From Lactarius indigo (taxonomy: Eukaryota; Basidiomycota; Agaricomycetes; Russulales; Russulaceae): a stretch of 64,000 bases of DNA. The notes beneath the pieces were generated by a model, which saw nothing but the letters and a program-made list of their open reading frames with translations, did not search any database and had not been told where the DNA came from. The first letter of the stretch is position 1. Each line of letters starts with the position of its first letter. The stretch is from positions 186,001 through 250,000 of the forward strand of contig JAFKAC010000007.1 in assembly GCA_025766275.1 (NCBI GenBank), read 5' to 3'. A program made the translations under genes and the position numbers. This document shows, one piece after another, positions 50,127 through 61,175 of the stretch.

Positions 50127-52049
50127 TTATGCCAACAACATCTTGCGAGGGTCTTCTATATACTCTTTTACTCTCACTAAACAACGACAACAATATCAGC
50201 AGACTGTTCAAACAACACGTGGGTTTCACACACCAAGGAATGTCACAGCCTCTCGGCCGTCCAACAACCGATGGTCGTACGTCAGCGCAACGACCATAAT
50301 CGGCCTTATCACAATCTGTCCATTCACGACAACTGGGCGATCCTTGGTTGCGTGCATCCCTGTTATTTCAAATTTCCCATTTCGCTAAGTTCATGGGGTT
50401 CCCTCGAGGCAGAACGCAGCCACGCACCAAGCACAGCCGATTGTGGCAGGTTAATGATAGGCGTGCCATACAACGACCCAAACACGCCCCCATTAGAACT
50501 ATCAGTGAACTCTATCAGTAACAACACTTCATCGCGACCGTCAAACATGAGGCACGTACATTGTGAACGACCCCCCCGCCATATCCTCGAGTGTCAGCTT
50601 GTTGTCCCTTGCCTATTAGGGGAGAAAAAAAATGAGTTTCACATAAAACGTGACCACGCGTAAGACACGCCTTCTTCCCAAGAGCCGTGAGTTCACGCTC
50701 AAATTCGACAAAAGATAACGATTCCGCATTCTTGATCACCGGTGTGACGAGCCCCTTTGGAGTCGCGACTGCAACACTGAGGTCCACGTAGTCGCGATAA
50801 ATTATCTCGTCACCCTGCGCAAAGCCCTAAAATCAGATCAAACATGTATCACTGCGAAACGACCCTGACCTCGATCGACGCGTTCGCAGCCGGAATCTCC
50901 TTGAGGGCCAGCGCGGATGCCCGGGCAAATGCGCTCATGAAACCGAGCTTGACGTCGTGCTGTTTGAGCACCTCTTCCTTGTACCGTTTGCGCATTTCCA
51001 TCAACGAGGACATATCGATCTCGTTGAACGTCGTCAGGAATGCGGCCGTGTTCTGTGATTCTTTCAGCCGCTCTGCAATGCGCAAGCGCATCCGGCTCAT
51101 CTTGACCCGGTTCTCGTTTCGCGAACCCCCGGCTAGAGTGGGTGTAGGAGCGGACTTGCTCTCGTCTTTCGGTGCCGGTGCGGGTTTGTTCGTCCCTTTT
51201 GTTTCCGTCTTGCCACTGGGAGCTGGGCTCGGCGTACTTGCGGGCGGCGGCGATGACTCTTGCTTAGCGGGGGCCTTTGCATCCGCAGAGTCCTTCTCCG
51301 CTTGCGGCGGTGCGGTCTCAGACGACGCGGCAGGAGACGAGGATTCGCCTGCCTCGCCGGGTGCAATGCGGAACAGGTCCTGCCCAACCGTTACCGTGTC
51401 TTCTTCATTCGCAAGCAGCTCGGTTATCTTGCCGGCAGTTGGTGCGTTGACGGACACGTCGATCTGCGAGAGTGGGTGGAATGAAAGGTGTCAACCATCT
51501 CCGAAGTGGCTCCAATGACGAAAAAGGAAGGAGAAAGGGGAGAGTAGAAATCCGAGAGATGGACAGCGAGACGGAAAATATGTCATCGAGGGAGGTACTG
51601 TACATACCTTGTCGGTCTCAATAGTGGCGACCTCCTCGTCAGCCTCGACTGTATCACCGACCTTCTTCTGCCAAGTCTTGAGCGTGCCTTCCGAGATGGA
51701 CTCGGCCATTTGAGGCACCTTGACGGTCTCATCTGTCCACAACGCAACATAACATCAGTCACGACATCTCACCACTGCCCGAGTGCATTTAAAACTCCGT
51801 ACCCTTTAGCAGTTTCGTGGTATGGAAGGGGGCGCGGCGCGCAAGCTCCCTGTGACATGCATCTAGTCAGCGGACAGCCGAGTCTCATACGCGTATAAGT
51901 GGGGTCGAGGGGACTTCGTGGGTACAGAATAGACGAGAATGGGCCAGACCCGGGACGCACCAACTGCGCGACGTGGCGAGAACCCCGACTGTGCTACGCG
52001 GTATAATGCCCCGCGCGCGGGCGAGAGCAACAACGCGTTTTGACAGCAT
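50127..52049 (-). CDS. KGD2: 2-oxoglutarate dehydrogenase E2 (succinyltransferase)
   Basis: Mitochondrial dihydrolipoyllysine succinyltransferase, core of the 2-oxoglutarate dehydrogenase complex. Exon 1 encodes an arginine-rich presequence ([19 protein letters not shown]) and a later small exon adds [14 protein letters not shown]. The lipoyl domain has [16 protein letters not shown] and the lipoyl-lysine motif [14 protein letters not shown] Pro/Ala/Ser/Lys linker of about 75 residues runs straight into the catalytic domain ([20 protein letters not shown]). There is no peripheral subunit-binding domain, as is normal for eukaryotic KGD2. The catalytic domain continues with [20 protein letters not shown], the active-site motif [12 protein letters not shown], and the end [14 protein letters not shown]. 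Six or more introns; the last splits EAVTFL from VRVKEY. Confidence 0.94.
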
Positions 52050-52381
52050 GGCTTAACAGCGTCGTGAAGTTGAAATAAGGTGAAGTATACTCCAGTAGGA
52101 GTTTAGTTCAAGTGAATATAGGTGTAACAAGAGCAAGAGGTTTCTCCGGCAGACGGAGTAGTTGGGTTGTCAGTCAGTTCCGTTCCGGGCACACCCTGCG
52201 CCGCGGCTGATTGGTTCAAATGCCAACGCCGTTATTGGCCGCAAAGCCCGAATTGAATATACAGATCCAGCGAGACATCACTATTGATGGGACTACTACA
52301 GTACTACGATAGCAATGATCGGCTACACGTATAAGAAACGACATAGATGTGACACAATAGGCTGAGGGCGGAAATGGAAAT
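52050..52381. promoter_or_regulatory. KGD2 upstream region
   Basis: 332 bp holding the KGD2 promoter and the 3' end of the secreted-protein gene. A CAAT-like GATTGGTTC lies at about 52209-52217 (CCAATC on the minus strand), possibly a CCAAT-binding HAP complex site as known for respiratory genes; this is inferred. Confidence 0.4.
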
Positions 52382-53207
52382 TTAGGGGAATGTGAGGATG
52401 AATTCCTTCATCGCTTCCTCCCAGCTACAATCAGGCAACCCACTTGCGTCCTCTGTTGGTTTCCCTCCACACGTCTTTTCAAGCAAAACCGGTACTTGCT
52501 TCATAATTTCCCCAAACCCTTTTCTCACATCATCCTCCTCCCGCTTCCGCACGTATTGGAAGTTCTTCCTGAGTGGCACGCCACGCGCCAGTTCTCCTCT
52601 CATCCCCAGAACAGCCCCGTCGTTGGACGTCGGTAATCTACGCTGCTTACTCCCATTCTTGCGGGTCGTAGTCGCGGCCCGTGCGACCGCTTGCTCGGTT
52701 TTTTTGTACTCATCGCTACTGGGAGAACACAGTGTCTGCAGTGTGTCGCGCGTGGACTTGAACGCGATGAACCGTAACGTCGGATAGAAGTGCACGAGCG
52801 AGCCCGGCGTGCCACACACTACTGGGCAATCTGGGTTCGGACAGCCATGTGGTTCGACGCCGTTTCGTTGGCACTTGCCATGAAAGTAGGATGGGAAAAT
52901 GGCGGTCCTCATGTTGTCGTATGAGGTGTCGTGGTACGTAGTAAGAATAGGATGAAAGAATGACATGGGGTCGTCGTGGTTCTCAGGGGGAAGTAGCTTT
53001 TGTGAAATTTGTTTTGCCTGTGGAGCGTCAGAAAACATGGGCGGGCGTTAGTTCGAGACATCGAGACCTCACTATTTGGTGGAAGACAGTATCGATGGGG
53101 ATGGTATAGTTGTCTAACCAAGCCCGGGTAATGCCAACTATGCATTCGCCCTCGCATGCGAAGACAGAAATTTGGCTGGCAAAGAGAAGAATAGAAATGA
53201 TGAGCAT
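52382..53207 (-). CDS. Predicted secreted cysteine-rich protein
   Basis: ATG 53207 opens a typical signal peptide, MLIISILLFASQISVFA, followed at once by CEGECIVGITRAWLDNYT, which holds two cysteines and an N-glycosylation sequon NYT. A 60-nt intron (GTGAGG...CACAG) joins this to the main exon. A cluster of cysteines follows in KCQRNGVEPHGCPNPDCPVV. The C-terminal half is basic, then ends KTCGGKPTEDASGLPDCSWE. About 245 residues. I do not recognise a family. The pattern suits an extracellular protein of unknown role; an effector-like function would be speculation. KGD2 follows downstream on the same strand. Confidence 0.62.
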
Positions 53208-53439
53208 TTTTAGAATCGAGCGACCTTGCTAAACTGGCTCTGAACCTCTTGAGGTGGGCGGCTTGGCGGAATTGTTCAAGATGTACCGAATGATAAAAAG
53301 AAAATCGAAAGAGTTCGTATACGCGTTCACGTGAGTCGCAGCTTGGAGGAATGCAAACGGGGAACGTGTTACAGTTGCGGGTGGCACGATTGGTATCAAA
53401 ACGGGTGTCTAATCATAATCAAAGCCTGTCAAGATCTCA

Positions 53440-54325
53440 TTAGTACTTTTGAAATCCCATAAATGATCCTGACGTACCACCACCGGATGGATCAGCACCA
53501 CCGCCCAAGTCGTCAAAGTCGTCGCCCTCCCCGTTATCAAAGTAATTGTCAGCATAATCGTTGTCATACTCCTCGTCTACGTCGTAGTCTTCCTCCGCAA
53601 CCTGTGAACCAGTATCCGATACCTCCGATTTATCCTGTGGGGCCAGACGACAACAAGTGTCAGCAGGCGAGGTACATGCAAGGGTGGAGGTGAGCAGACC
53701 ACTTCTTCTTCCGCCTTATCCTCTAAGTCATCCAAATTGATACGCTTGATGGCCTTCTTCTCAACTACGAATAGATATGAGAACGGGGTTAAAAGGGGGT
53801 TCGGGATTCTACCTTTTCGCCTTTTCTTTGAGTCAAAATAGGCCTCAAAGACCTCTGGGGGGAAAAAAGGCTGGTGAAGGTCCCTGCGTTCTAGCTTGGG
53901 CTGCAAAGTGGCCGCAGGACGATACTTATCCGCATAGCGTTCCAGCTCTGTTGTGAAGTGAAATAAACGATGCGCTCTTATGTAGCAAGACCTACCCGCA
54001 GACTTGACAACCTCCGTCACATAATAAGCTGACTTGCGTAATCGAGCCGCGAAGCCGAGTTGCAACTCGCATATACGCTTCTCCTCTTCAGAGTACTCTG
54101 TCAGTACCGGGAGAGGTTCAAGGGGCTAGATGACATATTTCTTAACGCTGTCAGGCTGAAAGTACGCGATGTAGAAAGAGGGCGTACGGGATAGAGCGCG
54201 CCCTGCTCCCTCGACATGGCTTGTACATCTGCAAAAGTGAGCCCCATTGGAGGTGGGTTGTTTGTGCCAAAGCCACCCCTGGCCCCAAAACCTCCACGGC
54301 TTGCCGCACGGCCACCTCTAGACAT
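53440..54325 (-). CDS. RPC31: RNA polymerase III subunit Rpc31/RPC7
   Basis: A small acidic subunit of RNA polymerase III needed for specific initiation. The N-terminus is Gly/Arg-rich (MSRGGRAASRGGFGARGGFG), then MGLTFADVQAMSREQGALYP, which matches the family entry. After introns come ICELQLGFAARLRKSAYYVT, then RYADKYRPAATLQPKLERRD, then HQPFFPPEVFEAYFDSKKRR, the core family block. After KKAIKRINLDDLEDKAEEE an intron leads to a long acidic tail (EEDYDVDEEYDNDYADNYFD, then DDFDDLGGG), which is characteristic. The last codons FMGFQKY are unusual for the family but read straight through. It is divergent from YRA1, with 208 bp between starts. Confidence 0.88.
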
Positions 54326-54533
54326 ACCTTGTGCCAACAAAGATCGCCACACAGCGATGCTGTGTTTATCCAAATGATCGATTTCCAACTCCGACCCGAC
54401 CAAATAATAGAAAAGGCACTCTAACGCGTCCGTGTCTCTTACCCCTCAACCAACCTCCCCTCTTGACCCCTTGTCCTCTCCCTCACACCCAAGAACAAAA
54501 AAAAAGAGTAAAAGCACTTTCCCATCAGCTGTA

Positions 54534-56100
54534 ATGGACAAATCACTCGACGAGGTATGTTTTTTCGACTCGCACTCATTGAACATAATCGTCTTAATTT
54601 TTTCTTTGTTTTTTTTTCCCAGATCGTTTCTGCCTCGCGCTCAGTCAAACAATCAAGGCGCGGGGCCGGACGTCGTGGCAACACCGCACGTGCTCAAGTA
54701 CTTGGGACAGCTGGCACGCCACCCGCCGCCAAGGCTCGCCTAGCAAATACTACAAAGGGCACCACCGCCGCTTCCCCTCAACCCGTTGAGAAAATCGTCG
54801 TTTCCAATCTCCCTCAGGATGTAAATGAAGCACAAGTAAAGGTTCGATGGATTCTTTTTACGAATGATAGCGAAGAGGTTTTGACCTTGGTTCCGTCCCA
54901 TAGGAGCTTTTCCAGACCACCGTCGGACCCCTGCGCGAGGTCAACTTACACTACGATTCAAATGGACGTTCCAAAGGCGTGGCCTCTGTCATATTCCAAA
55001 AGAAAGGGGACGGCAATAAGGCCTATCAACAGTACAACAACCGCCTCATCGATGGGAGTTAGTATCCACCGCCTTCTCTCCTTAGAGCTCGTCTTTTTGT
55101 TCGCGGTGCATCGTCGGCAACGGACTCGTTTGATTCGCCTTCGTGCAAGGGCAAGTCGTAATCGTGAGATTACACCACGACCCCTCTCCTGGCCACCAGT
55201 AACTCCTCAGGTTGAATCCTGGGTGCGAAGCAACGACCTGATCAGCTTTACTCTGCCCTAGCAGAAGGGGGGGTCAGATACGTGCTCCCCGGTGACCTGG
55301 CTGGCGTGGTTTCCCCGCCGAACATGGCTAGTGGTTGAGGCTGGGCAAGTGGGCAGGAGTGTTGGACTGAGAGAGGGCCTAGTTTTGAAGTGTCGTTGAA
55401 CGCGTGGACGTTCGCTGTCGCTTCAAGACCGGTCCTGTTGAAGAAGTCTGGCGTCGAAGGATTGCAAGGACGGGCCTCACGTGCCCTGTTCAATCCATTG
55501 CGTTGCGCAAGGTTAAGGCAGAATATCAACGACGTCCAATGTGATGTTCAATCGAAGGATCCGCGATTGCTCTGCAACTGTTTCTTAGCTCGGCTCGTTT
55601 TCGTCTTTCGTTTGCCTCGCCCATCGCTGAACGCTCAACTGACCAATTAACTCTCCCCGCCGTTCCTACTCCTTTCGTCGTTATCCACCATCTATGCTTC
55701 CAGAGCGCCCTATGAAGATTGAAGTCGTCGTCGACCCATCTCGCCTCGCCCCCATTCCCAGTCTCGCTTCTCGCGTTGCTCCAGCAGAGAATACCAGCCC
55801 TGTCACTAATGGCACCCAAGCTGCCAGGTCCGTTCTCGTACCACCCTTGGTTTCCGTTTAGGATCACTTATAGATGCGATTATCCGCCTAGCAGGAGTCG
55901 TGGTGGCGCCCCTCGTGGTCGGGGCAGGAGACCGGGAAGCCGCAAGACCGAGCGACCACCGAAGACCGCCGAAGACCTCGATGCGGAGATGGAGGTTGGT
56001 ATCGAGCTCGGTAAAACTCGGTCGACCGTTACTTAATGTGTTTTCCCAGGATTATACTGCAAGTAACGCAGCTCCTGCAGCCGCCGCTGCCACCGCTTGA
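54534..56100 (+). CDS. mRNA export adaptor Yra1/Mlo3/ALYREF
   Basis: RNA-binding adaptor that couples transcription to mRNA export through Mex67. A conserved first exon MDKSLDE is followed by SRSVKQSRRGAGRRGNTARA (basic, RGG-like). The RRM comes next: EKIVVSNLPQDVNEAQVK, then ELFQTTVGPLREVNLHYDSN and SKGVASVIFQKKGDGNKAYQ (RNP1-like), then YNNRLIDG, KRPMKIEVVVDP. The C-terminus is SRGGAPRGRGRRPGSRK and then an acidic helix TAEDLDAEMEDYT, as in REF proteins. Introns are short except one of 646 nt (55058-55703) that splits IDGK from RPMKIEV. The ALYREF family has no residues missing at this join, which supports a single long intron. Confidence 0.9.
55058..55703 (+). other. 646-nt intron of the Yra1-like gene
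   Basis: Donor GATGGGA/GTTAGT and acceptor TTCCAG/AGCGCCC join GAT GGG AAG CGC in frame. It is about ten times longer than the other introns in the window. It contains a frame from 55390 to 55650 with no known motif and no clear snoRNA boxes. Confidence 0.7.
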
Positions 56101-56304
56101 TGTTTGTAATCTAGTATACCGGCTTTCAGTCTCAGTTCATAGTGTATAATGTCTCCTTTGTTTGGTGCTTGTCTATAATCTTGCCAGTATTTTTCCGATT
56201 GCGATTTCACTTTGTTCCATGCAGAGAGCGTGAACTCAATTGTCAAATACAAACAGTCTATTGTTTCAATCACGCATTGTCAACTCCCTTTGCACTCGAC
56301 TATC

Positions 56305-57695
56305 ATGTCTGCACCAACTGCCGATGACACAACAGAACATGTTTTTTATGCAGAACGACCCGAGTGGGCTGATGTCGTTCCCGTTGTTCAGTATGAGAAT
56401 ATACAGCCTCTTGCGCCCATATTTTACAGCCCTGAATGTACGCAACCGTCTAGCTGTCGTCCTGCGTGCTGTACTTACTCATCGATCCTCCGTTCAACCA
56501 CGATGCTCCGCTGGATAACGCAGACAAAGACGCAACAGACTACTTCCGTGGCGTCGTAAAGATAGGAGAGAAGAGTCCACGCGTTCTCCAGCTCACAGAG
56601 ACAATTATAAGGCTCAACCCTGCACATTATTCCGCCTGGTGCGTGTCTTTCAGTCTCCTCGTGCGCCAATCGCCTCGTTTACGGCACAGCTATTAGGCAA
56701 TACCGCTACGAGACCCTTATCGCTATCTCTGCTCCACTCCAGCCCGAACTTGTCCTATCTAACACGCTCACCAAGGCCTCTCCAAAGACATACCAAGTAT
56801 GGCACCATCGACGACTTCTCCTTTCAACTTTAGGAGACCCCGCGCCGGAACTGGCTTTCAGCGAGGAGGTACTCAAGGCCGATGCGAAGAACTACCACAC
56901 CTGGAGCCACCGGCAGTGGCTACTCGCTCACTTTGATCAAGAGGAACTGTGGGCTGACGAACTGCCGTTCATTGACGGGCTCCTTGAAGACGACGTTCGC
57001 AATAACTCTGCATGGCACCACCGCTTCTTCGTCTCGTTTGAACGCGGGAGTAAGGATGGTAAGGACGAGGCAGAGGCAATAGTGAAGCGTGAACTTGCGT
57101 AGGTCATCATTCCTCCTCGGCAGCCGTATCGGCGCTAACGGTAACACCCGACATCCTTTACACCGCCTCGCGCCCATGGCGGTGTTGGCCTATTTCATGT
57201 CTGGTTATTAGCTTCGCCAAGGAGAAGATTGCGCTTGCGCCCAACAATCCGTCCGCGTGGAATTACTTGCGCGGGATATTAGATCATTCGCGCGTACCCT
57301 ATTCGACCCAGGCTCCCTTCGCGAGGCAGTACATCGTCGACACGGCCGAGCCCACAGGTAACGATATCCTCGATCTTGAGAACCCACCCCCGTCGGAAGG
57401 CGCAGAGCTGCCCTGTGCGGCAGCAATTGAATTCATGGCAGATGTACACGAGGCGAGTGGGAAAGAGGGGATATCCGAAGCTGTGGAGGTATGCGGTTCT
57501 GATATGAGCAATGGGCTCAATTACTGATACCATCGGCCTTTTTGCTAGTTATGGCGCTCGCTCGCAGACATCCACGACACCATCAGGAAAAGGTACGCCC
57601 TCCTCAGCGGTGCGGGGACCCGATTATGTTTACCATGTGTCAGGTACTGGGAATATCGTATCCGTAATGCAGTTGCGACCACCGGTAAAGCGTAA
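56305..57695 (+). CDS. RAM2: Farnesyl/geranylgeranyltransferase alpha subunit
   Basis: Shared alpha subunit of protein farnesyltransferase and type I geranylgeranyltransferase, which prenylate CaaX proteins such as Ras and Rho in the cytosol. The start MSAPTADDTTEHVFYAERPE is followed by EWADVVPVVQYENIQPLAPI, typical of the family. The PPTA repeats are clear: LNPAHYSAW, KTYQVWHHRRLLL, NYHTWSHRQWLL, NNSAWHHRFFVSF and NNPSAWNYLRGIL. The last exon ends TIRKRYWEYRIRNAV. About six introns. An apparent frame change near 57490-57555 is removed by an intron joining EAVE to LWRSLADIHDTIRKR. All repeats are present, so it is likely functional. Confidence 0.93.
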
Positions 57696-58046
57696 TTCGG
57701 TTCCCCCAACGATCTGCGTGCGTGAGGAGAGAAGATTTTATATTATTATCTTGGTACGACGACGATGTTCTTCTACATTCGGGTGTTTTTGTGGGAAATA
57801 GTAACGTCCGTGGTAACGACTCTCTCGTGATAATCATTGGCGGAGTCGAACACAGTCATACAACCAACTACATCGCCTTGATTGATGCTTAAATCCGGTT
57901 ACAGCCTCACCCAATTCTTACAGTTGGGCCGAAGTGGCATCAGCACGCGGGCTCCACTCGGAAAAAACCTCAACGCGTCGCCACCATTCTGTCTTGACTT
58001 TTAAATACGCGTCCCCTGGACTTTACTCGGTACCCCAGAGACCACT
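57696..58046. other. Spacer downstream of RAM2
   Basis: 351 bp without a gene; presumably the RAM2 3' end and the promoter of the next gene. Confidence 0.4.
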
Positions 58047-59798
58047 ATGAGTTCTTCCTCCCGTCGTTCAAACAACGACCACGGTACGGCCTCCTTTGTC
58101 CCCCCATAATTCGTATTCTGACGCCGTAGCACAGGCGCACCGCGTGGCTCTGGTCGCTCTCCGAATAGTGTCAGAAGGACGTCGTCTCAGCCCCCTCAAC
58201 AGTTTCAGGCCCCTGTAACTGTCAGTGGCACGCATAGCGGCACATCTGGCAATGTTCCCTGGACAAATCGCCCGCCATCAAATACCCAGGGAACAGCTCC
58301 CGGTCAGGCACCAAACATGTATGCGAATCCTTCTGGTGATAATTGGGACTGTGAGCCTTGGTTGTCTATAATTGAAGTTGATGATGGTGTTTATGAGATC
58401 GCTCAGATTCGAACCTGACCTCCCAGTTGACGGGCTCGACACAATTGCAACATACGTCGTCGCGTCAGTTGCAGATTACGGTACCGGAGCTATATCCCGC
58501 CACCTCCACCTCCAGCGATCAGTATGCCAATCCACAAAGCGGTGACCGTAACCGACGGTATCAGGATTCAACAACTTGGTTCGGAGATACTCATGATTTA
58601 TCACCATCCCACATGTCTCTACAACCCCTATCTCCTTTACCCCAACCTCAGACTACCGTACCGCCCGATGTACTTTACTCTACTTCGCCTCAGTATCCTC
58701 AGACCCCAAACAGAGGACCACAGAACTATCCTCCACAACGCCGGCCGCAGCAGCAGCAGCAGCAGCAGCAGCCTTCCCCCCCTAGGCCTCAGAATAACGT
58801 ATCATCCTTATCGCAGCCTCAAGTATCACCGAATACGTATCAAGGGGCACCCCCATATGTCGCTCAATACAACTCGCTTCCTTCGTCCTCCCGGTACACA
58901 GGGACACACCCTTCTAACTACGGCATTGGCAACCCACCCGTAGCCCACCAGCCTCCTCCAAATCAGAATCGTCGGGACGCGCCTATACGATCCACTGATC
59001 CTGGTGAAGGCGGGGCAGTCCTCGATGAATGGGGATACCGCCGCGGTGGCCCAGACACGCTTTCTGCCTCAGGTGCGTCTTTATATACACGTGACCTCTG
59101 TTTTCTTACGAGCCTGGTCGCCGAAAGTTGCACCGCGGACTGCACCACAGACTACACCACAGACCGCACCACGGACTGCACCACAGACCGCACCACGACC
59201 TGCGCCACAGATTGTACCACAAATTGTACCACAGGCTGTACGAACTGCCCCACTAGGCGTCCCGCAGCCGGTGGTCAATATTCGCCAGCAAGTGCGGCCG
59301 TCTCAGCCCGCAGCAACGGTGCCCAGGCCCCCAATCTGTCTCATTCCGGGCTGCCGTAGACCGGTGGTCGAAGACCTCCGAACGAACGAATTGACGGAGT
59401 ATTGCGGAGAGGCGCACATGATGTTCGTCATCTCGTCATCGTCTTGTGTGGTCTGATTGTGTTCGTGTGCTGAATTTTGCTCTCATCCGGCACATAGTGA
59501 AGCTTTGCAGACGCACGGCGTCCTTGTTTGCCCAGCATGTAACAGGTTTCCTCGGCGCAGGGGCCGCGACTATTGCGGAACATCCTGCGAGCAATGGGCA
59601 GCGCAACAGCGCCGGCAGCAGCAGCAGCAGCCCCAGCAGCAACGTCAGGGCCAGCGGCAGTCGTCGGCCGTGAATCCATACCCACTGGTCCCTAATCCTA
59701 ATTCCGGAAGCGTCACTTGGAGCAATGCCGCAGGCGGGCCAACTTCCTCCAGTAGTGTACCATCGCCACGTGTCCGCCAAGGCCAATTCCACTGGTAG
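58047..59798 (+). CDS. Gln/Pro-rich protein with C-terminal zinc-binding domain
   Basis: ATG 58047 opens MSSSSRRSNNDH, spliced to GAPRGSGRSPNSVRR. The middle of about 280 residues is Pro/Gln/Ser/Tyr-rich, with an eight-Gln run. An intron (59071-59129) then puts the 12-bp minisatellite into the frame TAPQ/TAPR. The C-terminal domain reads CLIPGCRRPV, YCGEAHM, CPACNRFPRRRGRDYCGTSC. Its spacing of Cys and His pairs (C-X4-C, C-X3-H, C-X2-C, C-X3-C) suggests two zinc sites. A final intron splices EAHM to IEALQTHGVLV. Domains of this look are common in Agaricomycete proteins of unknown role. It ends after a second Gln-rich stretch with GQFHW. Function unknown. Confidence 0.62.
59131..59238. repeat. 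12-bp coding minisatellite, nine copies
   Basis: Nine consecutive 12-mers close to CACCACAGACTG. Because the unit is a multiple of three it keeps frame and encodes a four-residue TAPQ/TAPR repeat. Confidence 0.85.
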
Positions 59799-60079
59799 AG
59801 GTGTATTAGACAGACCACTGCCGCAATATACCTGATTGACGCGTCGATTCACCATACACTAATGAGTGTAATCCCTTTACATTGACAGGTGACCGTGGCG
59901 TTCACACCAAGTCCCCATCGGGTGACAGTCCGAGGACACAGCCCACGTCCTAGGACGCAGCCTTGATTCATGTCGAACTTTCCATTGGACGGCGGAAAAT
60001 GCATGATAAGCCTCGCAAGAAGGTTATTCTGATCCAGTCGAACAACTCCCCTCGAGAGTAAGTGGATCGTGAGTGTGAC

Positions 60080-61175
60080 ATGGCTGACCTCTTCAATCCA
60101 GCAGACCCCTTCCTGGATCTACGCCGGGTGGATACTGATCCGCTCCCACCACCGAGTGTCAACGGTATTCCTAGCGCCGACTCTGATGATGAAGGACCAC
60201 ATGGATCGGAAGAATGCGGGACCCTTGCTGCACCGAACTTCCCTGCTGTAGGACGTGCGTATAGTGGACATCGACCGACCGCAATGCAATGCTGACCGCA
60301 GAAGCGTCTCCCAACTCCAGGACAAGATGACGAGCACGAAAGCCAGAAGTACAGCGCCCCAGTCCGATCGCGGATGAACTGGCTTTCGAGCGCGGCGCTT
60401 ATGACCGCGCGTACTGCTGCCAGAGTAGTAGCGTCAGCGCTGACAGACCCTCGATATCCCCCGGGCCCGCGTCAATCATATCCTGGCAACTACTATAATC
60501 CTGCGACGTCTGCCTCTCACGCATCCTGCCCCTTATGCGGCACACCGTACCAGGGGAGTTCGAGCAGGTGGGGGCCATCGTATGCGCCAATGATCGGATA
60601 CGAACAAGCGCAAAGTGGACATCACCCCTGCCCTGCCTGCCACTGCCCTACGAGCATACGACCCTCGTCCACGGGCGCACCAACCAGGTTCCTCAGTTCG
60701 GGACGTGGTGAATACATCACCGGACATCCTTCACCATCGCAGCACCTCGGCGTTACTACCAATTACGCAAGGCCCCAGGCTGCTTTCTCCGGGAATGTCG
60801 CCAGTAGTATGAGTACACCTGACCCGGGCTACCAAGCCTCACCTACAGATAGTAGCATAAGTGGGAGATCGTTCGGGGTGACGCACACAGAGACTCGGAA
60901 CGATGTACCAGGTATGTACGGCCGTAATGTATGGCCGTATGGTCTCAGACGGTGTATTGACACCGTCGACAGAATATCCTCCGCTGGCTAACCGAGCACG
61001 GGCATCTCGCCACGACGCAAATATCACCTCCGCTTCAATGAGCGCAGGCGTCAACTCAAGACCAGTGTCTGCGAGTGGGCAACGCGGGGCTCGTACGAGG
61101 CCGTCGGTCACGAGCGCCGGGTTATTGTCGAGCGGGGTAACGAGGTCGGGGTTTCAGCCTCATCGTACCAGATAA
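60080..61175 (+). CDS. Low-complexity protein with two CPxC motifs
   Basis: The first exon probably opens at ATG 60080 (MADLFNPADPFLDLRRVDTD). A frame ending at 60054 (HDKPRKKVILIQSNNSPRE) could belong to an earlier exon, but no splice keeps frame. The main exon (about 60370-60912) has SCPLCGTPYQG and HPCPACHCPTS about 35 residues apart, possibly one zinc site. Around these it is Ser/Pro/Gly/Tyr-rich. An intron joins NDVPG to VLTPSTEYPPLANRARASRH, and the protein ends SGFQPHRTR. It lies 281 bp behind the other Q/P-rich zinc protein on the same strand and has similar composition, so the two may be related. No family is recognised. Confidence 0.42.

Noticed and set aside
55390..55650. A gene nested in the long Yra1 intron
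   Set aside because: The frame lacks any motif and starts beside ordinary intron sequence; no snoRNA C/D or H/ACA arrangement was convincing.
59090..59240. Cys/Thr-rich CTTD repeat protein read directly from the minisatellite
   Set aside because: That frame requires retaining a clear intron and does not lead into the zinc-binding C-terminal domain; the spliced TAPQ frame does.
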